Shown in pieces: positions 1-11,865 of a DNA stretch of 64,000 bases. Under the pieces are notes generated by a model, which was not told the origin of the DNA, did no database searches, and saw only the letters and a program-made list of their open reading frames with translations. Where the stretch lies: assembly GCA_900708905.1 (NCBI GenBank), contig CAADRB010000060.1, positions 667,107-731,106 on the forward strand. The letters are read 5' to 3'. Source of the stretch: Hymenolepis diminuta. Its lineage: Eukaryota > Platyhelminthes > Cestoda > Cyclophyllidea > Hymenolepididae. Each line of letters begins with the position of its first letter. The stretch's first letter is position 1. The position numbers were made by a program, and so were the translations under genes.

Positions 1-31
1 CTCAGAAAACATGTGTTGGGTGTCCACGAAA
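1..31 (+). CDS. Unit D partial finger (78-bp class)
   Basis: Only the C-terminal part ([10 protein letters not shown]) and the donor gtaagc are in the window. The first base mirrors position 27824, the last base before the N gap. Confidence 0.6.
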
Positions 32-3000
32 GTAAGCATTCTGTTTACTCTTTCTCTCTCTCTCACTCTCTCTCTCGCTCTCTCCCTATATCTTCTACTT
101 CTGGTGTTGTTGATTAGGCGCGAGTTGTTGTAACTCCAATCTATATAATCCTATCGGTAGATCGTCCGTTTATCCTTGTTAAGGAACGCCTTCGAAGTTG
201 TTTTTTTTTCCTTTCTAAATGGAAATGTGTTCATATAACCCTGTAGGAAATAGGATAATGAGACGCGTTTGAGCTCAACTCTGTAAGGCTAAGTTAACCC
301 CTAATATTAAAGATCTTCGTAATAACCTGTAATCGGCAGTGTTTTTCCAGATCAGATTGCCGAAAGTTTTGAATAGACTGAAGCATATTGTACAGTAGTG
401 ATGAAACTCTCTGGGAGAGAAGGGTAGAAAGATGAAACAAAGCATATCTTATTTTTAATTGTACTTCATTTTACAGATGTGTTTGCTTTCAAGTGTGAGG
501 TGTGTGGAAAGTCCTACTCGCTAAAGTTCAACCTTCTACTTCTGCTTTTAATTGTTTTGTCATTCTCCTTTGTAGTCATTTCAATCCTTCTTAGTCATTC
601 TCTTCGAGATTTATTTTTCGAAATCTGAAATTACGAGAGTATGCAAATTTTCGATCAGGTTCAATGTCCCACTGAAAATCATTTCAATAAACTGGTGAAA
701 CTATTTAAAATAATAAAGTCGCGATTGCATATAAAAAAATATTTTTGCATTAATAAATTTACTTGATTTTATACATTGTATTACAAACTTTTAAATTTCA
801 CTTCATTTTTAGATGTAGGGGCTTTTAAGTGTGAGCTGTGTGAAAAATCCTTCTCTCGAAAAGACAGACTCTTCGGACATGTAAAAGTGGTACATGAAAG
901 TAAGCGTTCCCCATTTTGTCCCTTTAATCTTATTTTGCTCTCCCTTTCATGGTTAAGAACTCTAATTACCATTACATTATCGCTTGCTTTAGTCCCTTGG
1001 ATGGCTTAATAGAATAGCACTTATGCTGAATCAGAGTCAATCAACGAGTGAAATTTTCTACACTTAATGTCAACTTTTCTCAGAAGTAAATTAAATTTAC
1101 TGCCCTCATCTCTCGAGCACCATCATGTTGAACTTTGTCTGGTCTTATGTAATGTCGTATTATTGTCTAACTAGGTAAACAGTCTTCCCCCAATTATAAG
1201 CAGAGATAATCTCTAAATGTCAGATTATTTCTCTGAATTATAGGATTTTTGTCTTTATTCTACTTGATATGCGCTTCTGTAGTCATTGTATTTTATACTT
1301 AATTTTGGGTTATAAAACTTTATATTCCATTTCATTTTACAGACTTGGGGGCTTTCAAGTGTCAGGTGTGTGGAAAATCCTTCTCACAAAGTGGAGATCT
1401 CAAAAGGCATTTTCAAGCGGTGCATGAAAGTAAGCATTTCTATTTTTTTCTCGCCTCATATTTTCATTTTTGTTGACACAAAATGGTGTCATTATGGTTA
1501 TGCGTTTGCGTACCTCATTCTCCCGCCTTGGGGAAAGAAATTGCTCCAGGCTCAGAATAGTTGAATTTCTGATAGATTCTCTCTCCTTAAACAGATGTGC
1601 TCTAACGCCAAATTCTCTCTTCCCGAAATATTTATCTCTATTCCGTGGCAAGCAGTTAATGTCGAAGGCAGGGATATGTTGCTACGTATCCACTACGGAA
1701 TTTAGACTCTCTCCCTCTCTCTCTCCCTCCCTCCCTCCCGTTTTGAATTATGAAGACTTGACATGAGTCTATTTGGCCTTAGTGTAAAATGGTACGTACG
1801 AAGAGCACTTCTTACTGCTCACCTGATTATGATTTTCAGAACGAATGCAGACAGTGAAAATGTGGCCTACCGACCCTTTTGATAAGAGTTTGAAGCTAGA
1901 GGTGTGAGTAAAGTTGCCGTAGGCGTAGGCCACTGAAATCCTATCCCAATGGTACTGCTACTACGACACAGATACTCTAGACCCAGTATAGCTCCCCACC
2001 TGCTGGATTGACTCGTATTTGTGACATATATCCCAGTTATAAAGGAAGTGTCGAATGCTACAGGGTGCACCCCAGGTAGGCCAAACTATTCTAAGTAATT
2101 GATGTTATCCTGACGTCAGATACTTCTGCAGTATAGATATGTAGAGGTGGTTTAATTAGTTCGTGTGTGGAGATGATGCAAAAATTGTATTCAATTATTG
2201 AATCGTAGTTTCTAACAGCACAAAAATAGAAATAAAGACAAATTGTATTAAACTTTTGAGAAGCTTTATTGCGATAGCTTTGGAGAAACAATTTGAGGTT
2301 AGATTTTCAGACGTCTGTACTATTAATTAAAGGATGACTAATACTTATTCTCATAGATCTAAAACCATTCCAGTGTGACGAATGCGACAGATCCTTCACG
2401 TCCAAACAGAGTCTTCAGTACCATGTGAATGGGGCACATAGAAGTAAGCGTTTATTTTTTGTTAACTATTGAACCAATTTCATTTGATTTTGTTATCGAT
2501 TTTTATGGTTACCTTGAGAAATCTTTAGAAATAATGGAACTTAGCCCCAAGAAGTAACGCATTTTTTTGATGTAATCATATTATATCTTGCAAGCATTAC
2601 AACTCAGGAATTTGACTGAAACATCAATAACTTGAAATATTTGGTTGGGTGGAATGTGGAAATGTGAATGAATTGTCTTTGTAAGTGGATTGTGTCTGGG
2701 CCAAAGATGGCGAAGGTAAAATCGAAGGAATAAGTGAATTATGAATAAATAAGAATGCAAAGAGCAAACCTGAGAGGTTCAATTCCATCTAACTGGACTA
2801 TTGTCATTGTTTTTGATATTTTGGTACTACTTTGATACATAGTCTATTGCAACCGATTAAAGAGTGATAAGTTAATGTGAGAATAGTCCAGTATAGGAAT
2901 CTGGATAACCTGGTTTACGAGAAAAAGGTGAGAGGCGGTGGACAGAGCTTTGTTAAGAAATATCAGAAGAAGTCGGAGGAATGTTTTTCCGCTCTCTGCT

Positions 3001-4964
3001 AAATGATGAAGTGTTCAAGATGTTCCTGGCCACTGTTTGCGTTATCACACTGATTTCGAGTTTTCTTGTCATTTTTGATATGTGGATATCAATTAAGAGG
3101 TTTTAAAATTGGCACGAAAGTTACATTTAATTATTAAATTGTAGTCTCTGGGTGAAAAGCCACTATAATACAATCAAAATGGATAACATTTACTAAGTGT
3201 TTTAATTATATTGCGCTTGTTAATTTTTTTAAGCTATATTGTCAAGTATTATGTTTTTACTTTATATGTAAACTGATCACTTTTCTTACAGAGGTAAAAC
3301 CATTCCATTGCGACGAATGTGGCAGAGCCTTTACCTCCAAACAAAGTCTTCGGTTTCATGTGGATGGGATTCATAGAAGTAAGGTTTCCACATATGCTGC
3401 TACTCATCCTATTTCAGTAGATTATCTCGTTTTAATTTAATGTTTTATTACTCTCTTTGCGGCATCATCCACGCTTTCTTTTAATGCTCTCTTGTTGATT
3501 ATACTCAGAAACTGAACTGTTTTCTGCCTTCGATAGGTTTTTCATCCTGTTAGATGCTCAATGCTAATAGTGCTTGAGTAACTTGCGACTTAGAACGAAC
3601 AAAATGATACACTGATGCATTGGAACTTTTAATTTTGCAGACTTCAGGCCCTTCAAGTGTACACAATGCGAGAATTCCTTTTATCGATTTGACCATCTCA
3701 AACAGCACGTGGATTGTGTTCATGAGGGTAAGTGTTTATCATTTTCCTCTTTCTCACATTTCTGCACAGTATTACTCTGACTAATCCCCAAAGTCTGTCT
3801 AATTTACCCGATATCACATATACGAGAGTTGAGCGTATTTGAATTTTTCTGCTACTGTGAACCTTTTGTAACTGCTTATAAGAAATCAGAGATAAAACGT
3901 CTTGCCAAGTTTGCGCCTTAGTACATAAAGCGAAGTTACACTTGCGTAGGCTGGCAAATATGTTTCATTTTACGAGAAGGAGGGGTCAGTCATACTCAGA
4001 TTAGGTTTATATTTTATTGGAGGAATGCTGGATTGATGGTTGCTTCGTTCAAACTAGTTGAGTCAGTGGTTTGTACATTTGGATGTTTCAAATAATGAGG
4101 TTATTGAAAAATTTATCAAAACTCAGTTTTTATTTCTTTATAAAATGGGCAGGCTTCAAATAGAATGACGTTTTAATTTTATCTATAGCTTGAAGAAATG
4201 ACAATGTAGCTGGAATAGTGGATTGATTGATTGTGATATCAATCGATGAAATTTTCATTAAGTTTTTTAAGGAAAAGCATTTTCTTGATGCTTTGCGATT
4301 TTTGGAATTCGACATCATTTAAGGAGTTTCTGTCCAGGCAAACTTTGTTTAATTCAATGATTTCTTAAATATAATGTTCTAAATTCTTGAAATAGAGCTC
4401 ATGCTTATAGCTGAAGAGATGGTAAAATTCCTGATTTCCAAGGTTTTCATTGAATAATCTCATCACCATTTTTCAAGTTTTGTTCCGAAATATTCTTTTA
4501 TTTGTTTTATTTTGTGTGGATTTTTTTTTCTTTTTCGATGAACAGGTTTGAAGCCTTTCAGATGCGAAATCTGTCTGAAGGACTTTTACCTCCGTAAGGA
4601 TCTCCTTCAGCACATAGCCGTCGTTCATAATGGTAAAGTCTTTTCCAACGTATTCTTTGAATGCATTGAAGATTGTTTACTTCATACAGAGGTACTGCAT
4701 ATTATTTTTCAGGTGAGAGGCCTTATAGCTGCAACTATTGCGGTAAGGCCTTCCAGAGTAATAGTTATATTAAGGAACACATAAGGAGATTGCATAAAGG
4801 TACGTTGTGATATTTTGTATTGATTATTTTCATTTAAACCCTCGGCGTTTCTGGTACTACTTCAGAAGCTTTTGATTTCAGATCGAATTTCGGAAAAAGC
4901 TCAAAACGATATAAAACCCTATCTGAACGTAGCGAGTGCAATGATAAAACCTGAACCTCAATAG
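1..4964 (+). CDS. Unit D: plus-strand C2H2 gene, 5' end outside the window
   Basis: Exons: 1-31 (partial), 477-about 533 (truncated), 813-899, 1343-1429, 2357-2443, 3292-3378, 3641-3727, 4546-4632, 4713-4799, terminal 4882-4964. From 813 on, all are open, phase 1-1, with consensus splice sites and complete ligands, giving seven fingers and a terminal exon. It is the inverted counterpart of unit B but lacks counterparts of B fingers 6-8 and has a broken second exon. If that exon is skipped, exon 1 joins exon 3 in frame. Same predicted role as unit A. Confidence 0.65.
45..90 (+). repeat. CT microsatellite
   Basis: CT-rich repeat just after the donor of the 78-bp exon; mirrored at 27735-27780 on the other strand and shorter, degenerate versions at about 42935 and 43650. 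It travels with this exon class. Confidence 0.85.
477..533 (+). pseudogene. Unit D truncated finger exon
   Basis: Acceptor ttacag and both cysteines are present, but homology to 27262-27348 stops after the helix residues FNL. The histidines and donor are gone, and about 700 bp present in the other arm is deleted nearby. Confidence 0.65.
813..899 (+). CDS. Unit D finger, RKDRLFG
   Basis: Intact finger, linker N-V-G-A-F, helix RKDRLFG, acceptor tttag, donor gtaagc. Counterpart of 26581-26667. Confidence 0.78.
1343..1429 (+). CDS. Unit D finger, QSGDLKR
   Basis: Intact finger, linker N-L-G-A-F, helix QSGDLKR, acceptor tacag, donor gtaagc. Differs from its inverted counterpart while the next intron does not. 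Confidence 0.78.
1702..1740 (+). repeat. CT/CCCT microsatellite
   Basis: Pyrimidine tract inside identical tract b; reverse complement at 25380-25418. Confidence 0.85.
2357..2443 (+). CDS. Unit D finger, SKQSLQY
   Basis: Intact finger, linker N-L-K-P-F, helix SKQSLQY, acceptor catag, donor gtaagc. Same bases as 24677-24763 on the other strand. Confidence 0.78.
2640..2905 (+). repeat. Intron-borne repeat with copies at 7440-7700 and (inverted) near 22300-22470
   Basis: Shares TTGTGTCTGGGCCAAAG and GAAGGAATAAGTGAATTATG with 7495-7555, followed by similar sequence ending TCCATCTAACTGGACT. The inverted match at 22300-22470 is weaker. It marks duplicated introns around SKQ-type exons. Confidence 0.6.
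3292..3378 (+). CDS. Unit D finger, SKQSLRF
   Basis: Intact finger, linker K-V-K-P-F, helix SKQSLRF, acceptor tacag, donor gtaagg. The last 22 bases fall in an identical inverted tract. Confidence 0.78.
3357..3695 (+). repeat. Inverted identical tract c, left copy
   Basis: 339 bp, reverse complement of 21601-21939 (sum 25296). Includes a complete 262-bp intron. The first mismatches on either side (3356 and 3696) lie inside the flanking exons. Confidence 0.88.
3641..3727 (+). CDS. Unit D finger, RFDHLKQ
   Basis: Intact finger, linker N-F-R-P-F, helix RFDHLKQ, acceptor tgcag, donor gtaagt. Confidence 0.78.
4546..4632 (+). CDS. Unit D finger, LRKDLLQ
   Basis: Intact finger, linker G-L-K-P-F, helix LRKDLLQ, acceptor aacag, donor gtaaag. 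Confidence 0.78.
4713..4799 (+). CDS. Unit D last finger, GERPY linker
   Basis: Intact finger with canonical G-E-R-P-Y linker; helix SNSYIKE; acceptor ttcag, donor gtacgt. The intron before it is only 80 bp. Confidence 0.8.
4882..4964 (+). CDS. Unit D terminal exon
   Basis: Acceptor ttcag; 27 codons including TAG. Encodes [13 protein letters not shown] and ends M-I-K-P-E-P-Q, with an IKPE SUMO-type site. Same class as 20641-20720 and 37162-37244. Confidence 0.78.
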
Positions 4965-5971
4965 CAATTTTTTTAATTCTGCAATTTTTTTATTTTTTTA
5001 GCAAAATATAACCATTTGTGTTGGAGTTTTTGTAACTTCCACTTCTTACAAAACGCTTATTTTCTTTTGGAATTATGTTAATTTTTGTTAATTTTTTAAC
5101 AAGTATTTTAAAACATCCGCCCTTAAAAGGTATATAGATTAAGTGGAACACATTTCATTGTCTTATATTTTTGTGTTCCATTCCTACTTTCCATTCAGTT
5201 TTCAACAGAAAACGCATCAATTATGCAATATTTCCATAAGTGAGAAAAATTGCCTTCAATCAACCAACTTATTCTGATGCTTCAGTCTTAAGGTGTCGTA
5301 TTTGAGTTTTTTCCATATGGACATTATATAATCGCCGTTTTCGCTACAGTCTCAGTTTGTTGATGCGATTGCATATTAATTAAAGGAAAGTTTAAGATAT
5401 AGGAAATTCACCTTCTAAAATTTCCGTCTTATAAGGTTTAGGACTAGTCCAGCAGAAGTTTGAGACTTCGAGATGAACTTGATTTTTGCAATTGCTTATG
5501 AAATTTCCCTAATAACTAATTTGAAAAAAGCACTATTTACTTAGAATAGTGAGGGATTCCCTAAAAACGACATGATGCTCCCTAAATCTACATAGCTTAC
5601 TCTCTTTATCTATACATAATGGTTCAGATATTAAGTTTGTGATCCTCTGATTCACAGGACAGATTTCTTACATAGGAAGTCGAAAGGATATAAATTGTTT
5701 GAAATTCCATAGTAATATGTTTGACTACTTTATAAACCACACAATAATTCCTTAAAGTCTATTTGGTATCATCCCCAAAAAATAAACCAATGACAGTGGG
5801 ACTTTGTCTGAATTACTATTGTAAATTGCTTACAATTTGCGAAATATGGAGAAAATATTTTTAATATTTCATTGTGGTTGAACCTCATGGAAAATCATAA
5901 AGTGGCCATATGTTTTTATTCATTTTATTCCCTAAATTTAAGGTATTAATCGGAGTAAAAACGCAGACATT

Positions 5972-6801
5972 ATATCCTTTTCATTGAATTAACTTAACTT
6001 TGCAAACGGTTTCTTCTTCTGAATTTTGCAAGCACAGGCGATAATATTATCAATTAAACTGGTGTGGAAAGATAGAGGGAGAAAGATTCAGATGATTCGA
6101 ATGACATGACCAACCACGCAATTGTACCAACCGATTAAGAGGCTATGAATAACCACATCCGGGAGCCAAATGGCGGAGATTGAACACTGGGTCAATCTTC
6201 AATAATAAAGTGAACTCTTGTCCTTATGAGACAATGCTGGAGACAAATCAATGCTCCAGATTTCAGGTAAAGCAAGATTCGTGATGCCTTACCTCATTAC
6301 TTTCTTAGTATTCACTCCTTTCCCCGTTTTACATCCTATTAGAATGGTTTGCTGTTCCCCACAATCTGGTGCTCCCGCATGATTAAAGCCCATAAAAGTT
6401 CTCGATGTTCACGATGTCTGGCGATGTTTGCATTTTGAATAAATGTATTTGGCTCCGATGCAAATAGACAAACAACTTCTTTTCCCTCACAAGTAACCAT
6501 GACATTCTTGTTTTTACCAGTGTACAAACAAATGTGCTTGAATTTGTTGTTCCTAGTAGAATATTCAAACAAAAGTGATGGCACAATTTTATAACTAGGG
6601 TCAACTAGTGTGCGTTTAAATGCATGCTTTACTTCATTTGTATTCTAGATTTAACAGTACGTCCATTTTTCAATTCACCATGTCATGACGCTTCGAGGAT
6701 TTGCTTTCAACGCGTAAATCCCTGGTAATTTTAGCGTGTTCCTGGAAATACAGAGCCCATTAAGTTGATGAAAGAAGAAAAGTTATACGACAGTCTAACA
6801 C
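5972..6801 (+). repeat. Inverted identical tract d, left copy
   Basis: About 830 bp, reverse complement of 19246-20075 (sum 26047). No finger exon inside; a SINE-like fragment lies near 6100-6210. Short open frames in it are not convincing genes. Confidence 0.85.
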
Positions 6802-7084
6802 CATCCAATCTGATAAATTTGGTCATTTCAAATTATGTGTTTCGTGAATTTGTGCCTATGTTATCACTAATCTCTCGACTCCATATTGGTGTTTGACCAT
6901 ACTGAAACATCAAGCTCCCTGTAGATAACCGTCGTGTGTCATCAAGTGATTTATTTTCTCCATCGAAACAAGCTAATTAAGTGGTCCTTGAATAAACGTT
7001 GCTAGAGTTCAGCTTCCTCGCAGGAACTAATCCATCTGTTTATACTATTCCTCCTCTATGAGACCATATAAAACCCTTTTACTC

Positions 7085-7230
7085 ATACGCAAAGACATCA
7101 CACACGTACGTATACGCTTGTAAACTCCCGGTTCCTACGCTTCCCTCTTATCTCTTCTGTCCTTCGTCTTATCTTACCCTCTTGAAACCTCATCGTGGTT
7201 TCTTCAATATACGCAACTCTGTATTTTACT
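7085..7230 (+). repeat. Weak dispersed repeat shared with 56210-56360
   Basis: Both contain a pyrimidine-rich stretch after CCTAC.CTTCC and then CTCAT-GTGGTTTC in the same order. Low similarity; possibly coincidence of composition. Confidence 0.25.
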
Positions 7231-7288
7231 TTTGGAACTGTAATTTGCTGCCGTTAGTTATTACTCTAATTTCAACTGATCTTTCATT

Positions 7289-7331
7289 TCTAAACAAAGT
7301 CTTCGAAGCCATGTGAATGTGGTTCATAGAA
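7289..7331 (+). pseudogene. Orphan 3' half of an SKQ-type finger exon
   Basis: Encodes S-K-Q-S-L-R-S-H-V-N-V-V-H-R and keeps the donor gtaagt, but the cysteine half and acceptor are absent. The following 350 bp resembles the intron after 2443, so a larger segment was duplicated and broken. Confidence 0.6.
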
Positions 7332-7439
7332 GTAAGTGTTTATTTTGTGCAAAAGGCTTAAATAATTTCATTTCTCCTGAAATAGTTCCGATATTTTTGC
7401 AAAATCCTGGAAAATACAGAAAAGCGGGTCATTAGTGTT

Positions 7440-7700
7440 TAATACATTTTGATTAGGTCTAATAAGGGGATGAAAGTGAATTGTCTGTGTAAGTAGATTG
7501 TGTCTGGGCCAAAGTTGGCATGGGCAAAATTGAAGGAATAAGTGAATTATGAATAAAAATGACCGTAAAGAGCAAATGTGAGAGCTTCACTTCCATTCAA
7601 CAAGACTATCGTTATCCTTTTAATACCTTGGATGACATAGTCTACTGCAACCGTTAAAGAATGATAAGATAATTTTAGGATTGTCGAATTTTGGAGTCAG
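7440..7700 (+). repeat. Second copy of the intron-borne repeat
   Basis: Follows the orphan half-exon 7289-7331 as the first copy follows exon 2357-2443, so exon fragment and intron were copied together. Confidence 0.6.
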
Positions 7701-10700
7701 TACCCATGTAAACTTGCTTAATTTCAATCTCACACCTCTTTTCCCTTGAACTTTTTGAGCGGTTTTGTGAAATTTGATTTTCTGTTGCTGTCCCTGGTGC
7801 TGGATTTGAACTGCGCGTAAACTCTGATTTCAAGAAAATTATCATCTAGTATCACTTCTTCAACGTTTTTTATTAGAAGCTTAAAATTCACTCGTTCAAA
7901 TCGTACCTGTCGATCAGTTGAACTAAACTGAGTAATAAACAACGATTGAAAGATGTAGGCATCGAATATGAAGAAGTAAAAATATCCTGAGTAATAAATA
8001 GAAGGTAATTGGACATTTAATGGAGCTTTATTTTGAAGCAACAAATAAGACACGGGAAAAAGGTGGTAAGTGATCTATGAGGAGTACAGGAGTCGAGAGT
8101 TGAGATTTATGTTTTATTTAGGAAATGGAAGCTGTTTCTATTGCGGTGTTTAAATAAACATTTGTCATAACTTATGGCGGGTTGAAGTTACGGAAATTCG
8201 TTAGAAAAATTTGAAATGCTACAAGTTTCCTGCGATGTATGTTGAAAATAACTACTTAAGAAACGTTTTGAGGATCTCGGATACGGTTTGTACCCTAAGC
8301 GTCTGCAGGATTACTTGGTTACGATGGTGGAAGAAAGACGTCATTTAAAAGTCTTACGCAAATATTCAGATACAGATAAGTTAGTAAGCACTTTTAAGTA
8401 AGGTATTGCAGTCTTAAAGGGATATATAAAATTGCTACTCGGGTATTATTATTGAAATACACCTTACGGTTACAACTGAAACCAAAAATCCCAAATGTCT
8501 ATCAAAATACTAGATAGAGAAGAGAAGGTAATCGTCGAGTGAAATTATGACTGAAGTTGAACCAAACACCATTATCACATATATTCAAACTAGTTCATTG
8601 AAACACTGAAAAGGACTTTCGCGCCAAAAGAGAATGGGAAACGGAAAATGAAACGTAATTTTCATCAGTAAAAAATATGTAATAATTTCACCAGTGACAG
8701 TCCTCTATTTAAAACTGCTCCTTCCTTGTATGGCTTCACTTAGGTGTTCACTTAACGTCTTTAGACTTAAGTTTAGTTACTTTTAAGCAGTGTATCTGAA
8801 GTGCTAGGTTTCTTTCGATGTGTTTGCTCTATTCACCTGCTGCTAATCTAAAGGCGTCTAACAGTAGGTCCAATCTGAATGACATTCGGGCTGTTGGCTT
8901 CTGAGCCGAATCTAAATTTACTCTTTCATCTGGATTTCGTAAGTGACTTTAGACACTTTCAGCAGTCAAGAAATACACTGTTCGGAAATTGCGAACGAAC
9001 ACGGGATCATCGCAATTGAATAAAGCTGATTTATGGATTTCCGAACATTCGGACGATTTGTTTCATGACTCGGACATGAATCCGTTTTCATTCTCTCGAT
9101 TCGGGGCCTTTGCTTCTAATGCTTGGAGCAGAACATTGTAGTCACAATTGATTCAGAATAAATATACTCATGTCATCTTCTTGACAGCATTCATTTTTGA
9201 TTTCAAAGGGTAATCTCCATTCTCTGTTTGCTTAGCATCATTCACTTTCAGTTCTAATTCCAAATCAGTATCGGCCGCTGGAAAAACGTCTATTCATCCG
9301 TGAATCTGGTTCATGGGATTTCTTCTGGGAAGCTTCTTTAAAAGGGGAAAATGTTGCTAGACAATCGTTTGAGTCTCCTCAAGAGCTTTTTAGGACGTGT
9401 TGATGTATGGAATTCGAAAAATCTATGTGACTAAATGTGATCCCGGCAAAGGCCAAGTTGTCTTTAAAACGGACAGACAAAAGCAATCATCCAAAAGCAG
9501 CTCATGAAAAATTAATCGGAAAATTAATTCTTAAATTAAGAATTTCACATAAAATCGTTACTGAATAGAAAATAATCAAAAATTTTTCTTGTAAATGGAA
9601 TAATTAATGAGCAATTTTCAGGATATGAATAATCATATTCTCATAATGGGGAAGAGTGTAGTTAATTGCACGAGATTATTTGAGATTAAATGGTCTAGGA
9701 AAGGACTCAGTGAAAAAAATTAAATTCCCCCTGAAATGAGGGAGATATGAGGGAATACCCGAGTATTTTAAGTTGAAGTAGAGCCTTGCTGAATTGAAAG
9801 TACGTGTACGTATTCATATCATCATAGAAATCCTTTGATCAAAATCATTTGACGCGTCGATTTTGACAATCTGTTACAAAATGAGCCGGTGAATATTATT
9901 TTTCACTAAAAAAGATCGGTTACATTTCATCCCCATAGATTGTCCTTTTATTTAACAATACATGTGTAATTTTCAGGGAAATTTATCTCATTCGTAATTG
10001 TTTTTTACAGTTACTTTTATTCATTCAGATCGATAGTTTGACATAAACATATAATTTTTATGCTGACTTTGTTCTTTAATTTGTTAATGTTTAATATAAA
10101 TAGGTGTAGATGTTTATTTAAGCAATTATTTTAATGTATTATAAAATTATAATTGATCTTTATTTTTAAAATATTCCCAATATTTTTGTATTATTGTGAA
10201 ATGAAATATAAAGCTATTGAAATCGCAGGTTGACAGACCTTCAGATATCGTAACCGCAAAATGGAAATTTTCGGAATATTCTCCTTGTCATAATGTCTGC
10301 TATAATAAAATAATATATGTATTTATTAATATATGTTTCTAATTTATTGAGAGAATGTATTTTTTTGTAGGGAGTTAGTAGAGGGATGGATTAGGATGAA
10401 ATGTGCTTTAGTGAAAATCCGGAGATTCAAGCTGTATGCGGTTGAATTTTAATTTTTTATTTACAAACATAATACTTGCTGATTTTATCTAGTCGTACGC
10501 GATTATTATTGTTTACTCATTCATTATTTATTTCCATTGTTGTGCATTTGGAGCTATGGTTCCTGTATACTCTTTTTCGTTCTGTCATATCAGAATGCTT
10601 GATTTTGTCTTGTTGATTTTTCTAATAGTAAATCGTATTAATGGCTTATGTTCAGAGTTTGCTTAAAAACTTTCTATATTTACTGAAATTCCATTATTTT

Positions 10701-11520
10701 TGGTCGAAACTAATGAAGTACTTCCCATTTTTGTTTGCAATAGTGAAACTGATCCAGAGTACGTATATTTTTTGTATTCTTTCATGCAAAAAATATTACT
10801 CTTCATCTCGCGAACCAGGCTGAACCAATTTCGATATCGGAGCATAGATAAATGGCCTCAGACCTCAAGCGTGGGATTTCAACCAAAAATATATACAGAG
10901 ACGTGTAAGAATGAATTGCCGAATTTGAAAACATTTAGAGATGATAAATTTGAGACTTTCGCCAATTTTAGAATTGTAATCTGGCTGCCTTTACTTGGAC
11001 TCTATTCTTTCTATCTTAAACTCAGTAGATTCAGCTGCTTTATAGAAGTCAAGATATTCTGTTCACCCATTCTGTTCACTGGTTGTACACTGATGAGCAT
11101 CCAAATCGTGCTGTCTAGCTTTGCAGATGAGCAAAGTTGTTGATACTCCTGAGTAGTGGAAGAAGACGGAGATAAAACTGCTGATGATAATGTGTGCTTC
11201 AAAGAGGAAGTGTGTTCATTTGTATTAGAGATTATTTAGGCCTTGGAAATAGAAGTCAGAAAATCAGGATAATCCCACTTTATCTGATCTTCAGAATTAT
11301 CAGGTCAATCATTTACTTTTCGAGTTGGCGCTCCTTCAAACTCTTAGTTTCTTTTCATCAACTTTCTCTTCATAAGGAAAATTTTGACAACGTGCTCCAG
11401 CCGTCATTCTTTACACAATCCTTGTAGTACACGTCTACTGGGCAAAACAGATCAATTATCTTTGGTCTTGTGATTGATCCGCAAATTCCTTCTCATCTTA
11501 CTTTACAAATTGCTTTGCAG
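7701..11520. other. Non-coding stretch between units D and E
   Basis: AT-rich, no supported exon. Open frames at 7730-8053 and 10700-11143 show no recognisable domain or coding pattern. Confidence 0.6.
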
Positions 11521-11598
11521 ACTTCAAGTGTATACTATGTGCAAAGTCCTATTCCCACGCTTGCAGCCTTAAAAGACATGTGGCGAGAGTTCACAGAA
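11521..11598 (+). CDS. Unit E intact 78-bp finger exon
   Basis: Four ligands present, helix HACSLKR, acceptor tgcag, donor gtgagt. An extra cysteine lies in the helix. Linker is short, as in the other 78-bp exons. Confidence 0.55.
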
Positions 11599-11778
11599 GT
11601 GAGTATTTTGTTTAATCTCCCCCTTTCCTTTGTTGCCATTTTATGGGAATGAAAAATCTTATCACATACATCAACGGATCACTAGTTCTATCATTAATAG
11701 AAATACCCTTCGACAGTTAGGTTTTTTTCTAGATCTTTGTACTACGAACAATCTTTTAAGATTGACTTCTCCTTGCGC

Positions 11779-11865
11779 ACTTGAAGGCTCTTAAGTGTGA
11801 GATATGCGAAAGATCTTTCTCGCAAAGAAATAACTTCAAAAGGCATATGAGTTCAGTGCATGAAA
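11779..11865 (+). pseudogene. Unit E finger with lost acceptor
   Basis: The frame and four ligands are intact (helix QRNNFKR) and the donor is gtaagc, but the two bases before the exon are GC instead of AG. Use would need a cryptic acceptor. Confidence 0.6.

Larger units (their letters stand above)
1..420 (+). repeat. Inverted identical tract a, left copy
   Basis: Near-perfect reverse complement of 27405-27824 (coordinate sum about 27825). Covers an exon end and most of an intron with a CT-rich microsatellite and stops before the next exon. Confidence 0.85.
1436..2453 (+). repeat. Inverted identical tract b, left copy
   Basis: About 1 kb, reverse complement of 24667-25684 (sum 27120). Contains the whole intron after 1429 and the exon 2357-2443. 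The upstream exon and the next intron are clearly diverged, so the boundaries are sharp. Confidence 0.88.
4965..7288. other. Non-coding stretch after unit D
   Basis: No gene seen. Contains inverted tract d and a SINE-like fragment (about 6100-6210). Confidence 0.6.

Noticed and set aside
45..90. CRISPR-like or regulatory repeat
   Set aside because: Simple CT microsatellite in a eukaryotic intron; no spaced repeats anywhere in the window.
1470..1766. Open frame of 98 codons (and its mirror at 25354-25782)
   Set aside because: It lies in an intron and runs through a CT microsatellite; it is readthrough from the finger exon donor in the mirror copy.
6339..6604. Open frames of 73 and 81 codons repeated exactly at 19443-19708
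   Set aside because: They are identical only because both lie in inverted tract d. No domain, no splice context and overlapping frames in the same sequence; not called as genes.
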